Of a stretch of 64,000 nt of DNA, positions 36,253-46,827 are shown in pieces. The first letter of the stretch is position 1. Each line of letters opens with the position of its first letter. Under the pieces are notes generated by a model. The model had not been told where the DNA came from. It searched no databases and saw nothing but the letters and a program-made list of their open reading frames with translations. A program made the translations under genes and the position numbers. This stretch comes from Drosophila miranda (taxonomy: Eukaryota > Arthropoda > Insecta > Diptera > Drosophilidae). The stretch is taken from assembly GCF_003369915.1 (NCBI RefSeq), contig NC_046677.1, positions 7,130,001-7,194,000 of the forward strand. Direction: 5' to 3'.

Positions 36253-37769
36253 TTTGAGAGGCTAGTGGCTGAGAGAATGTTGAGGATCTGCTCTTGCATT
36301 TTCATAAGCCTGTTTTGCATTAGCATGAATTGGTCTAGCTTATCTGCAAGATTCATTAGCTTGTTCTCAAGAGGCGTGTTGTGAGGTGATTCTGGTTGGG
36401 TACGAGTACGGGATGGGTTCCGGTTTCCTGGTTCTCTTGCTATACTCCTTGATCGGTGCTGGGCTCCTCTAGCGACTTCAGCATAGGATATATGTTTTTC
36501 CTGACTTTTTGGCTGGGAAATGGACATATCGTTGCGTGGCATGTCCCTCTGTCTGCTGCTTCTCGAGAGCGAGCGAGAGTTTTTCTGGGTGCGCCCGGAA
36601 GTATTCTTTCCCCTAGGTTGCGCCTGATGAGTGTTTTCCCAATTTACCTGTGGTGGTTGTGGGTAAAATTTCAATAGAAGCTGTTGGTAGACCCTACAAC
36701 CTCTATAATTGGCAGTGTGGGAGCCAAGACAGTTGGCACACTTGGGCTCGACGTCTGGTGGCTTTGAGCATTCTATGGTGGCATGCGGACCCCCGCATTT
36801 AACACAAACAAATTTTTTGTTGCAATATCTTTTGGTGTGTTCGTATTCTTGACAACGGTGACACTGTGATATCTCCTGTTTGCGTTGTGGCTGCTCAACA
36901 GTTATCTTTTGTCTGCAGAGGTCTGATACTTTGAAAATCTCTTTATTATTTTCATTTGGCTCTAAGTCCACGAAAAATAAGTTGAGCTGCTTCTTGGTCG
37001 CTCTGTTAAGAGGATTGTGGATGAATCGGGCTAGATGCCCCTTGGCCATGAGATCTTGCTTAATATAATCAGTTGGGGTGGAGTGGTGAAGATTTTTGAT
37101 TACTACTCTATATGACCGTTCTTCTTTCAACTGGTAGCTATGACAGAGAACGCCTTTAGCCATCAACGCGGAGGCGATTTTGCGGTAAGTGGTTGAGTCG
37201 TTGCATAGGAGTCTAATTTGTCCTCCAGTGCTTGTTTTTATACGGTAATTTTCGGGGCTTGCCAACGTATCCAGCATTGACCAGAACATTGCGATGTCGT
37301 TTACCCCGGGTATGATGATTGGAGGAGGCAGAGGGTTGCGTTTGGTTATAGGGGATTCATTACATTCCTTGTGAGGGCTGAGGTCCATATCTTCGGTACC
37401 GTCGGCAGTTGAGTCGTCAGTGTCCGCGAGTGGCGCATAGTAGTTTGCGAAAGAAGGGTTTCGACTACTTGGGAGACTGCGTTCAGTTGAGTGAAGTTTC
37501 TTTTTTGGAGGAGGGAGAGCTCCTCTGTCCTGCCAAGAAACATGAGGGTCGTCAGTTGGCTGTGGGGCATGGTAGTGGGGAATGTTATTGGGACCATCCG
37601 TAGCACGTTGGTCGTTAACTTGCTTTTGCGTAGAATTAAGTATTGTCAGTTCTGAAGTGAGCTGGGCTTTAAGAGCTGAGGCAGTAGCAGAACTCATTGG
37701 ATCAGCAGTTGACGGTTTGTTAATGCTACGAGAGACTTTAGTAAGGGACTTAGATGAACGTAGTTCCAT
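36237..37769 (-). CDS. Jockey ORF1: gag-like RNA-binding protein
   Basis: 510 codons from the ATG at 37769 (MELRSSKSLTKVSRS). The frame is open further upstream to a non-ATG codon at 37889, but the first true ATG is preferred. Three CCHC zinc knuckles lie in the middle: CHRCQEYEHTKRYC, CVKCGGPHATIEC and CANCLGSHTANYRGC, preceded by an RRM-like region around YRVVIKNLHHSTPTDYIKQD. The last 120 residues are Ser/Arg-rich and end in a heptad-like MNLADKLDQFMLMQNRLMKM segment that may form a coiled coil. Such proteins package the LINE RNA. The stop overlaps the ORF2 start by 16 bp. Confidence 0.92.
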   Translation of the reverse strand: MELRSSKSLTKVSRSINKPSTADPMSSATASALKAQLTSELTILNSTQKQVNDQRATDGPNNIPHYHAPQPTDDPHVSWQDRGALPPPKKKLHSTERSLPSSRNPSFANYYAPLADTDDSTADGTEDMDLSPHKECNESPITKRNPLPPPIIIPGVNDIAMFWSMLDTLASPENYRIKTSTGGQIRLLCNDSTTYRKIASALMAKGVLCHSYQLKEERSYRVVIKNLHHSTPTDYIKQDLMAKGHLARFIHNPLNRATKKQLNLFFVDLEPNENNKEIFKVSDLCRQKITVEQPQRKQEISQCHRCQEYEHTKRYCNKKFVCVKCGGPHATIECSKPPDVEPKCANCLGSHTANYRGCRVYQQLLLKFYPQPPQVNWENTHQAQPRGKNTSGRTQKNSRSLSRSSRQRDMPRNDMSISQPKSQEKHISYAEVARGAQHRSRSIAREPGNRNPSRTRTQPESPHNTPLENKLMNLADKLDQFMLMQNRLMKMQEQILNILSATSLSKCLTV

Positions 37770-37886
37770 TTTTAAGTCAGGTAGATTTGGGCGTTTAACC
37801 CAGACGAAGTTGAGGTCTAGTCTGTAGGCGCGTGCACTGACCGTAGGTCGCGCCCGCTTTGGGGGCCCGCGAGCGACGGGGCCAAA

Positions 37887-37989
37887 CACGAGTACCGCGC
37901 GCTAAGGAACCCGAGCGGCGCTTAGTCCCACTGGTACCGCGCGCTTAGATTCACGAGCGGCACTTAGTTTCACGAGTACCGCGAGCTTA
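37887..37989 (-). repeat. Tandem subrepeats in the Jockey 5' UTR
   Basis: About 2.4 imperfect units of 41-43 bp, each with a GAGTACCGCG-type or GGTACCGCG-type core followed by CGAGCGGC(G/A)CTTAGT. They lie just upstream of ORF1, where Jockey-clade elements keep their internal promoter. They may modulate transcription of the element; that role is inferred. Confidence 0.7.
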
Positions 37990-38118
37990 AACGTTTTCGC
38001 ACAAGTAAGTTGTTTGTTGTTGCCACTGTAGTGGGCTTGTCCGTTTTTATTGCTTTTGCAAAGTCTTTCACAGCGATGTTGGAACGCGTCCGTATTCAAC
38101 GAGAGCATGATCGAGACC

Positions 38119-38128
38119 GCTCTTGCCG
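38119..38128 (+). repeat. Target-site duplication, LINE 5' side
   Basis: GCTCTTGCCG, the partner of 33383-33392. On the minus strand it reads CGGCAAGAGC inside the EcKinase remnant. Confidence 0.9.
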
Positions 38129-39110
38129 TTAAAAAGGTTAACAGACACCAGCTTGTACCAAGGAAGCTGCTCCAAACACCCCACCAAAGCCTCGAAGTAG
38201 ATGAGGCGCTACGAAGCACCTCTAGCTCCAGGTGGCTGTTCGCTAAGAAGTTGATGCCTAAACTCAGGCTGCCATAGCTAACCATAGATGGAAATCGATC
38301 TGCGATGACTTACAATCTTCTCCTGGTCCACTTTGCATTTCCGATTGTATTTCAAGTATATATTCAGATTTCCCTTCAAAAGTTACACTGACTTGAGGAT
38401 CCGCACTGTACAGTGTTCGTGGCAGCAATAAAGCTTTGAGGTTTTTGCACCAAGTCCCGAGCTATCGCCCACGAGAGCTGGCAGTTTCAGGAGTTGAGTT
38501 CCAAAGGAGCAAGAATGGCCCCGAATTGACGGCATCCATGCGCAGGAGTCCAGAGGGATAGCGGTCGATGATGGTCTCTCGTCTCGTGTTCGGCCATCAC
38601 CATGGTTAGGTCATGACATTGAGCTAGTTTTCACCAGCGTGGCATGATCCATGTCCAGGCCTGGTTGAGAGAATTACAATTGTTATCCCTCAAAGCAGAG
38701 ATCTCCGGTGCTCCGGCTGAGTGGCTGCAAATGAAGGGAAATCAAAGGATCTGCAAGCGCTGAAGAGGCTGTCTCATATGTCACCTGGCACCCAGAGTCC
38801 AGGGCTCTGTGGCATCGTTTCTGCCCCACATGAGCGTCTTCAGCTTTTGTTTTATGAGTCTCCTTGTTGTAGACGTGCAGAATGGCCAGAATGGCCTACT
38901 TTTCTTCCTGCATGGATTTCACAATCAGCGATGTCTCCACATTCCTCCCATCCTCATTCCTATACTTTATGGAGACCCTATAAATGTTGCTGCAAGAGTT
39001 CTTATCGCCACGTCAGATGGATCTCGAGAAGCTTTAGATCCTACTGCTGCAGGCCGTCCCCGAGAGTGCGTTAAATACAGCGGCAGCTGCTCCTCCGTTG
39101 TGTCCGACAT
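38119..39110 (-). pseudogene. Ecdysteroid-kinase-like (EcKinase/DUF227) pseudogene, main part
   Basis: Minus-strand reading from an ATG at 39110 (MSDTTEEQLPLYL) follows the EcKL family through several frames: GDKNSCSNIYRVSIKYRNED, ETSLIVKSMQEEK, ILHVYNKETHK, GLDMDHATLV, a KLAQ-type helix, LLRMDAV, then INFLANSHLELEVLR and IYFEALVGCLEQL near the C terminus. These proteins resemble choline kinases; some phosphorylate ecdysteroids or detoxify plant compounds. The catalytic NHGDLW/DFQ block expected between about 38340 and 38270 is missing, and there are several stops and frame changes, so the copy is dead. The Jockey insertion at 38118 split off its last 30 or so codons. Flies carry dozens of EcKL genes; the parent is not identified. 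Confidence 0.8.
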
Positions 39111-39752
39111 GGTCCCCAATAACTGGTAAAGAACTATACTTCTTCTGTGATTGCATGCAGTTCTAAGAGCAACTGGTGGGCTGAACTTAAGGTAAAGACG
39201 AGATAAAGTTAAAAATACAAGTATCCCCGAGTATGCTAACTAGATTCCACTTACTAGAGTCCATTACGAGAGTCTCAGGGAACTGTGATAGCCGGGTGCA
39301 TGAGGAGGTCCAATGAGGAAAGCCATATTAAGAATACCTCAAGAGAATGATCATACATCGGTACTTACAGCGGAGCCTTCTATGTTTGGATAACAAAAGA
39401 TTGGGTTGGGTTGATTACCTGGCTGAACCCGACTTTGATTTTATTGTATACTTTAAAAGTAAGAAAGAATTCGGACCAAAAAAAGATTAATGTATTAAAG
39501 CCATATACACAAGCTATCAAATTTAAATACATATTACGATATTTCGAATTTGTTGTACTAATTTTGAAATATTGTACGTTTGCGAATGAAAAATGTTGTC
39601 ATTTTGGAGGCTGGTTCCATGGGTTTTCATGGGATCTAAGGCTTGCTAGATTGGGGAAAGTTATAAGAGAAAATCGAAATCGTAGCAATGGACAGATATT
39701 TGTCTAAGTCGAGCCCCTAAATAATATATGTATATATATATTTTCCTACAAG
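39111..39752. other. Spacer between the EcKinase pseudogene and the roadblock-like gene
   Basis: No recognised gene. A 98-codon plus-strand frame at 39411-39707 is AT-rich with no homology seen. The right end is the promoter and short 5' UTR of the roadblock-like gene, with ATATGTATATATATA just upstream of the ATG. Confidence 0.4.
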
Positions 39753-40046
39753 ATGTCGGCTGAAATCGAGGAGATCCTCAAGCGCTACTCAAACTATCCG
39801 AATGTGTCGGGCATCATTATCGTGGATTCGTTTGCCATACCCATCAAGACCACAATGGAGTACACCCTGACCGTTCACTATGCTGCGCTGGCCAACAATC
39901 TGCTGGCGAAGGGCTCCAAGATGGTCCAGAACCTGGATTCCTCGAACGAATTGACAGCTCTACGCTTGCGCACCCTCAACCACGAGCTGATGATTGTACC
40001 CGAAGAGAATTTCTTCATCGTTGTGGTGCAGAAGCCTTTCGAATGA
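39753..40046 (+). CDS. Roadblock/LC7-type dynein light chain
   Basis: A single exon of 97 residues, the normal length of Roadblock (robl) proteins, which bind the dynein intermediate chain as dimers. The family pattern is complete: SAEIEEILKRYSNYPNVSGI at the start, IIIVDSFAIPIKTTMEYT, HYAALANNLL, LRLRTLNHELMIVPEENFF and IVVVQKP at the end. It is diverged from canonical robl (VDSFAIPIKTT where robl has VNSEGIPIRTT), so it is probably one of the fly-specific paralogues, many of which are testis-expressed. Which paralogue cannot be told. AATAAA follows 32 bp after the stop. Confidence 0.92.
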   Translation: MSAEIEEILKRYSNYPNVSGIIIVDSFAIPIKTTMEYTLTVHYAALANNLLAKGSKMVQNLDSSNELTALRLRTLNHELMIVPEENFFIVVVQKPFE

Positions 40047-40873
40047 ATGAATCATTTTTGAATGCAGCAATACGTTGAATAAACTATGTTCGCTGCCGCT
40101 GCAATGGTCTTTTATCTAGTTTTAATTAAAGTTCTCAAGTGTCTGGGGGCCATCTTCGGAGATGTGAAATATGCGAGGAGTTTCCAGAAGCTTGGAATGG
40201 GTCTGGGGCTAGGACTGGGTCTGGGTCTGGGACTTGGCGTTAATTGCCGCAGATAAATACACGCCGCGTCGCCATAATTACGACAGACAGATTACGGAGG
40301 CGCACTTAATTGTCCGCCGTAAAGTGTTTGCCGGTATCTCTAATCCGGCTAGCAAAGAACCGGCAAGGCAAGGCTCCGGCTGCTTCTCGATTTAAATTAT
40401 TCGGCGACGTTCAGCCGTTTGCATATTCATTGCTGCTGCTCCTGGAGGTAGGAGGTCGCTTCCCTTTGCTTTGATTTCCATTATGGCGATTCCACTATTT
40501 TTTTTTTTGCTCAGTAGAAACTTCGTCTGCAATGTGGTTGGCCCAGATAAGGTGTCCAAATCGGTTAGGATTCACCTCTTTCTTGAGGAACTTTTATCTC
40601 GTTTTGGGCAGCAGTAAACCCAAAGAAATTCTCAAACACTTTGTCAAAAGGAAACCATATTTTTCGTCAAAATTTCCACATCAAACCATCCATGAAATCG
40701 AACAAACTCTCCGTACATTCGACCAACCGAATTGTGTAACAAAAATGCTCATTCGTAATCCAGATTTCGGAGTGTAAAGACCTCTAGATAAAATTCTAAA
40801 AACATCAAAATTTTTTAGTAACAAAACAAAAGTTTCGTAAATTTTACCGAAAAAAAAAAAAAAAATACTAGTC
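40047..40873 (+). other. Roadblock-like 3' end and spacer
   Basis: Begins with a short 3' UTR. A GGTCTGG-rich patch lies at 40199-40236. An 81-codon ATG frame at 40532-40777 has no homology that I recognise and is not annotated, but it lies just upstream of the first small Gly-rich gene and could be a uORF or short gene. Confidence 0.35.
40078..40083 (+). terminator. Polyadenylation signal, roadblock-like gene
   Basis: AATAAA about 30 bp after the stop codon, giving a very short 3' UTR. Confidence 0.6.
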
Positions 40874-41395
40874 ATGGAGTACGGAAATGGTAACGGCACC
40901 AACTACCAATCGATGCAGGGCTATGGCATGTCCATTCCCGATGGCCAGCCCCCGGAGGTAAGACCCGAAGGTTGCGCTTCAGGGAAACCCTAATCTATCC
41001 CGTCCATAGGGCTACGGCATGAGCTTCGATGGCATGGGCCAGATGTCGGGAGGTGGCCAGGAGTATGTCCAGTCCAATGGCTATGGACAGGAGGAGTCCC
41101 GCGGCCAGGCGGGCAGCGCTGCCTTTGGTGGACCCGGCTATCGCAGTCCCCTGCGATACAATAAGATGCTCAAAGAGATGAACTCTCGCAATGGTCTATA
41201 GTAAGTCTGGGATCTTGGGTATTTACCAGCTCCCACGTTTATTTTATCCCCTCTTGCAGTTCTCCCATGGAACAACAGCGTCGCGGCCAAAGCAGTGGCC
41301 AAGGCGACTACGGTTACAACTCTTTGCCTGGTCTGGGCGGTAACGAGTCCCAAGGCTACCATCAGTCCCAAGGAAATGGCAATACGTACTTCTAA
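40874..41395 (+). CDS. Small Gly/Gln/Asn-rich protein, tandem gene A
   Basis: Three exons (40874-40957, 41010-41200, 41260-41395; introns of 52 and 59 bp, all GT-AG) join to 136 residues. I do not recognise the family. The protein is rich in Gly, Gln, Tyr and Ser, without a signal peptide or membrane segment. It has a duplicated QGYGMSIPDG / EGYGMSFDG motif that straddles the first intron. A conserved-looking RYNKMLKEMNSRNGL segment ends at the second intron, in phase 2. The next gene ends its first exon with QRARQMLARNGL at the same phase, so the two are probably tandem duplicates. The composition and short introns suggest a fast-evolving, possibly male-biased gene; this is inference. Confidence 0.75.
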
Positions 41396-41862
41396 AAAAA
41401 AAAAAAAGCTAGAACTGCCGTGCTTTTATACAAGTCTTTGGAAATTGTATTCGATATTTTGGTTATTAACAATTAAATAATGCATCTAAGTAGAATTTCT
41501 TGTCAAAGGTTACTTTACGAAGGGGCTGGGCTTCTTTTAGACGTGCATTCTTGGTCTTCTGTGGAAAGACTGCCCTGCTTTTCTTCCCTCTGAAAAGGAA
41601 CGATTTTTTGACGAATTTTTCTATTTGACATTTTTCCATTCGCCTACATGATGAAAATATTTCCCTCTTTCGTATCCTCATCTTTGTTTCACTTTATTCA
41701 CATCAGCATTCCTTTCTCTTTGCACTCTCACAGTTTTAGCTTATTCTCATTCCAATTCGAACCCTCCGTACGTTCAAAAATCTTGAACAAATTTCCACAA
41801 TATATTCGAAAATCTTTCGTAGTTTTAAAATAAGAAAATTTGTTTTCTTTGAATAACAAATT

Positions 41863-42648
41863 ATGAACCAAAGCATGGAGATAGACTTTGCCACATACGC
41901 CCAGCTTACGGACTCGATGAACCTGCTGCCCCCTGAGGTGTTCTACCCACCCGCACAGATGGGCGGCATGCCACTTGCCGGGCACTTGGATCAAGGAAAC
42001 AATGGACTCTTTGCTCAGGGAAACGTCGCGAACTTTGGTCAGGGAAACGTCGCGAACTTTGGTCAGGGAAACGTCGCGAACTTTGGTCAGGGAAACGTCG
42101 CGAACTTTGGTCAGGGAGGCACCGTTAATGACAGTTCTTTTGGCCATCAAAACAACATGAATTTCCCTCAAGAAAGTCTCAACTTTGGCCAAGGCCATGG
42201 AAGTCCCAGACAGATCTTCAGCAATCCCAATCCGATGGGTTTCCACAACGATCCCAATATTCCCATGGGACTGGAGGACCTCTCCGACAACTTCCGTGCC
42301 AATCCCAATGGCCGAATGTTCCGTCAGCCCATAAGCCCGGAACAGTACCGCCGAATGGCCATCATGCAACAGCGGGCCCGTCAAATGTTGGCTCGCAATG
42401 GATTGCAGTAAGTCGTCCTAGAAACCCCTTTAATATGCGATATCCATTAATCCAAGCCTTATACCCATAGTGCCCCTAATGATATCCCACGTTTCAGTGG
42501 CGGCGATGCTGGTATTACGTTTCCCGTTCCTGAACGTAAGTCATCCTCAACGGCATCTCAAGAGATCGATCTGTAATGATCTTTGTCTTCTGCAGGTCAC
42601 AACCCAAATGCTGGACCTCGTGGTAGTCGACGTAGAACCTTTTGGTAA
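41863..42648 (+). CDS. Small Gly/Gln/Asn-rich protein, tandem gene B
   Basis: Three exons (41863-42407, 42471-42535, 42596-42648; introns of 63 and 60 bp) join to 220 residues, starting MNQSMEIDFATYAQLTDSMN and ending NAGPRGSRRRTFW. There is no recognised domain, signal peptide or membrane segment. The centre holds four perfect copies of the octapeptide QGNVANFG (42016-42111) and then a run of Asn/Pro/Gly-rich sequence. EQYRRMAIMQQRARQMLARNGL before the first intron parallels gene A, with the same phase-2 intron after NGL. The basic SRRRTFW tail is a notable difference. An in-frame 24-bp repeat array implies copy-number polymorphism. Function unknown. Confidence 0.78.
42016..42111 (+). repeat. 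In-frame 24-bp tandem repeat, four identical copies
   Basis: The unit codes for QGNVANFG. All four copies are identical, including silent positions, and are bordered by degenerate ones (QGNNGLFA before, QGGTVNDS after), which points to recent expansion or homogenisation by slippage or unequal exchange. Confidence 0.95.
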
Positions 42649-42716
42649 AGTCATTTGACAAGATGATTAGCTGCTTGATTGTAGAATCAAAATTAATCAA
42701 ATCGTACTAGTTCGAA

Positions 42717-42722
42717 AATAAA
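42717..42722 (+). terminator. Polyadenylation signal, tandem gene B
   Basis: AATAAA 69 bp after the stop codon. Confidence 0.55.
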
Positions 42723-45700
42723 TTAAATGTGCAAAGAGATTTAAGGAAATTAGTTGGTGTTTTGAATGATAGATTTTGAATCTTATATCTTATCTGCTTA
42801 TAAACAATTGATGGAATTTTTATTCCTTAGTCGATGAATTCGGAAACTAGTACTACAGCTTCTCTATTACGTACTTCCGTACAACGAAGTCTTCTATATA
42901 ACGAATTTATTAGCATAACACTGCAATGCTGTATTCTGAAAAAACTTGGCTTGTTAGTGACTTGGCTTTGTAAGTGGTTCCTGACATCAGATAAATAAAA
43001 AAAAAAATCTACTCTTTATAGAAAAACCAGATATAGTGGAACCCATTATATGAAGCCATTTTAAAAGCTAAAGCACCAATGGAATTTCTCTTAAGAGAAG
43101 TACAGCTTCCTCTTTGAAAGGGGTACTTCCTGGCACAGACATTAGTCAAATACCTTTTCAAAACGTAATTTAAAGAAATATTTTGGGTTCTTTGAAATCA
43201 ATCTTCTATGATTCAATTTTTGTGTTGAAAACATTCTTAAATATTTCTTTTCTATCTGATTGGTGGTTTTTGTTGTTTAGAAAATCTGGAATCTGGGAAT
43301 CCTGTAATCCTAGCTTTATTTCCGAAAATTCTTTACTTATTTAGACCAATTTGTATCTTAAGAGAATTGTAGTCTCTTCATTTTTTTTTCAGCAAATCTT
43401 CTAAGGACCTCGAAAGGTATAATCCCTTATTCGATCTTAAACATTTCTCCACATCTCTCTGTCCTTTCTTTCTACAAAGAGCCACACTTGTAGAGATGAG
43501 AGAGAGAAGAGCAGCAGCAATAGTTGACGCTGCTTTGAGGGTAATTAACGTGTGTTTTATGGCCATTTGCCACAGCATAGAAACACACGCAGCGCCACCA
43601 GCACCCACATACCCTACCCGACAGCACTACCACATCACAGATTCCACCCACCCACAGGAGGCATCGGGGGGAGGAGGTAGCAGCGGTAGCAGGAGGAGAA
43701 GGTTTGAGCTCCAAGGCTCAAGGCCCCCAAACCAAACAGAATGCAATGAAGGATTAAAATAAGAAAGATGTGCAAATAAAATATTTTACAAAGCGGACAA
43801 CGAGGACAACTTTTTGCCCAGAGATTGGGTTTGGGGCCGGAGAAGGGTGCTGGGAGTCCGAAATGCGAACGGAACATGTCGATGTGGAGAGTGGGGACTG
43901 AGGACTGGGGACACAGACAGCAGAAAGAGACGGATGCACAGACAAGAGGATGGGGAGCAAACAATGGCAGCCGCCGTCGGACGGGTATTCTACCGCTTGG
44001 GGGATCGTGGCGACGCTCTGGGAATGGGATGGGATGGGGCCCATGAGTCCTGGGATAGGGGTCGACACTGCATGGTAGCATTGTCAAAATAAATCAATCG
44101 GTTTTATGTTGTTTTCTGGAATTTCTGTTTTGTCGTTTTGCTATTTTGTTGCTGCCCCACCGCCGTCGACATCCAGAGGAAAGCTAAAGCTGCTCCGGTG
44201 TGCAGGAGGCGAGAGTGCCAGAAGCTGCAACAGAAGAACAAGAGAGCTGCAGCTTGCGGTGGCATAAATCAGTTTGCCGTTGGACCCATTTATGAAAGGA
44301 TAAAACCCACCCACAGAGAGAATGAGGCAGACAGAGACAGAAAGAGAGGGAGAGCGGGATCCTTGCAGCTCATAAAAATGCATAAGTTCGTTCTCCGCAA
44401 AAAAAAAAGAGAAAATACTGTAAATAAAAATACAAATTTTCGTGGAAAAAAAAAACAAGAAAAATTAAGGGAGGTTTTCGTTTTGGAAATTTCTGATTTA
44501 TCTCGAAAGGAATTAAGATGTCTCAAAAGTTCCAAACGGGCGGCAGCGGGGGCCGCACACATTAAAACATCATCCCAAGAAGAGAGAGAATCCCCCAGTC
44601 CCATCTTTCTTCTATCAGCTCCTCATAATCGTTCACACTTCCCCCTCTCTGTTTCCCTCTCTCTGGCTCAGGGTATGGAAGAACTTTGGCTTTGTGGCTG
44701 GAGAGGGGAGGAGAGCAGAGGAGTTGGACTTGGTGAGAGGCCAGAGATGGTTTAACGAAACTTTACAGCATCTCTTTGGACGCGTCTAAAGTGATTTCCT
44801 TTTAGGATTTTCAAAAACTTTGCACCAAAGGTAAGTAAACATTGCACAGGCCCTGACTTGGGGTGTCCTTCTGCCTTCTGCCGTCTGTTTGCCACATGTG
44901 AATCCCCGAGTCCGAATCCTTGGCCCTCCTCCACTCTAATGAAGCAGCCTCCCCCCGCTGCCGCTGCCTCAACTCTTTAATCCCTAATAACTTTTAAGCA
45001 AGTGACTTTGCAACGCACACAAAATGTCCAAATTCATCATCTTTGTGTGTTGGCATTGACTGTGTGGCAACCAGGGAGCGGAGCCAGTAGCCAGGGATTG
45101 GAGTTCTGTTTGGTCATGTGACCAAGAGTTAAGGGATTTGGCTTTCATGTGGACTCCCCCTGGGTCTTGGAAGATGTGTTAGTGCTTCAAGCACTCTTCA
45201 TTAGTAAATTACAGAATTTTCGGTGATGAAAGAAGTCTGCCAAGTAGGATCGGGAATCATTCTCTAACTGTAAGCTTATTATATGCGGATTAAATGGGGA
45301 TTTATTTAAAACTCATTGTGGAATGAGAATAATTTATTGAAATCAACTTACGAGGTTCTGAAAGGTTTTTGAAAACGTTTTAGGTATAATTTGATAGAAA
45401 AAAATGCTCCTAATGCTACAAACAATGAATTATTAATTCGTATTTTTTTAACAAATCTTTACAAAGAATTCCTTGAAGTATACATAATTATGGAATGAAA
45501 ATACATCAGCACAAGGGCGTACTTAGGGGGGAATGCTTTCAGCATGTTTATTAGTAGAACAAAAATCTTCATTTAATTTATTTTTATTTTTTCCTAATTT
45601 AGTTGGAATGATTTTCCGAATCAAATACTTCTAAATACATCTAACATTATCATCCAAGAGCCATTCCTTATAAATGTAATAGTCGAAACATTGAAGGAAC

Positions 45701-46827
45701 ACCAGATCTTTCCCTCCTTCGATCCTTACTAAATAACTCTCTGTTAACTCTACAATTATCGACTGCCCTTAAGTATCCATTAATTAATAAACAATAAGCA
45801 GACAATCCACCAGACTTTTCCTGTATTCCTCTAGAATTTTGTTATATATTTCTTGGTCACAACTTTTTGTGCCAGCCCCGAGGGAAATGAATGTTTATGC
45901 GTAAAAATGGCCTAAAAACAGCAACAGAAAATAAGAGAAATCCAAGCCAAAAGCAAGTTACAAAATTGTTTTTAAATTAAGATGGCAATTTCCCCCAACT
46001 ACAAGGGGGAAACCCCCAAGAGGGCGAGGAGTGGAAACCTATGCTGGAAATTTGATTATAACCGCGAGGTTACACTTCATTCATCCTGATGTCAAAACCC
46101 TCCCTTCACCTGGACCTGCAGTCTTTTCTCTCCCCCCTTGGAATATTTGACATAAATTGTTTGTTGTTCCCCTCCCCTTCCTCCCTCTGGAGTTCCCCAA
46201 ATTGTTGTCTGCCCTTCGAAAGGAATTTATGCGATCAATTAAATTTCTTCAAATGACCGAAAAGTTGTTGCCAGTTTTTTAATTTTCATAAATTTAACTT
46301 AAATATTTTTTTGGGTTCTTGTTCTTAAATTTGTCGATTCCGTGGGCCCGACTGCTTAATGTGTCAAAGTTTTGTGCTTGGCCAAGGGCGGAGTGGCGTG
46401 CCGTGGCGTGGCGTGGAGTTATGCAAATGATAATCAGATTTTATGATGATTAGAAATTAGAAATTTAGAGAATGAGAATTTATTGTAAATGAGGAAAAAC
46501 TCAAACGCTAGAGTGGGAGGAACCCTGCGAGGGAGGGGGGGAGGTAAATCCAGTGTCCAGCGAAAGTAAATCAAATGTAAATCATCGACAGGGCGCTAGT
46601 CCTTGGATCCCAGACAAACTTTCCTCTGGATGGAAGGTGGAAGGATCCCTGGCTGCTGGTAGATGGAGCCAAAAATGAAATACAACACATTTTGTCCGAA
46701 GGGGGGCTTGTGGGCGGTGGGGGCCTGGGGGTTGGGAAAACCTTTACAACTAAATGCGGATAATCTGTAAGTTTGCCTTTTGCCCAAATTTATGTGAAAC
46801 GGGTGGAGTTTTCCCTATATATTACCC
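42723..46827. other. Gene-poor sequence, left part
   Basis: AT-rich to about 43370, then GC-richer low-complexity tracts (polypurine GAGAG at 43495, 44320-44360 and 44580-44600; G-rich 43815-44060). Long open frames there on both strands are products of composition and have no recognised domains. Nothing else is supported. Confidence 0.4.

Larger units (their letters stand above)
33393..38118 (-). mobile_element. Full-length Jockey-clade LINE, 4.7 kb
   Basis: Flanked by a 10-bp target-site duplication, so both ends are defined: the 5' end at 38118 (minus strand begins GGTCTCGATCATGC) and a poly(A) tail at 33393-33421. The structure is that of Jockey elements: a 5' UTR with internal tandem repeats, a gag-like ORF1 with three CCHC knuckles, an ORF2 with endonuclease and reverse transcriptase overlapping ORF1 by 16 bp, and a short 3' UTR. 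ORF1 is open and ORF2 has a single in-frame stop, so the copy is young. It sits inside an older EcKinase pseudogene and in the same orientation as that gene. Confidence 0.95.

Noticed and set aside
38809-39129. 106-codon plus-strand frame
   Set aside because: It is antisense to the EcKinase remnant, which explains the sequence better.
40532-40777. 81-codon frame with a proper ATG upstream of tandem gene A
   Set aside because: No homology seen and no repeat of its pattern elsewhere; kept only as a possible uORF or small gene.
44138-44755. 205-codon frame rich in Lys, Arg and Glu
   Set aside because: Follows polypurine composition; nothing resembles a known protein.
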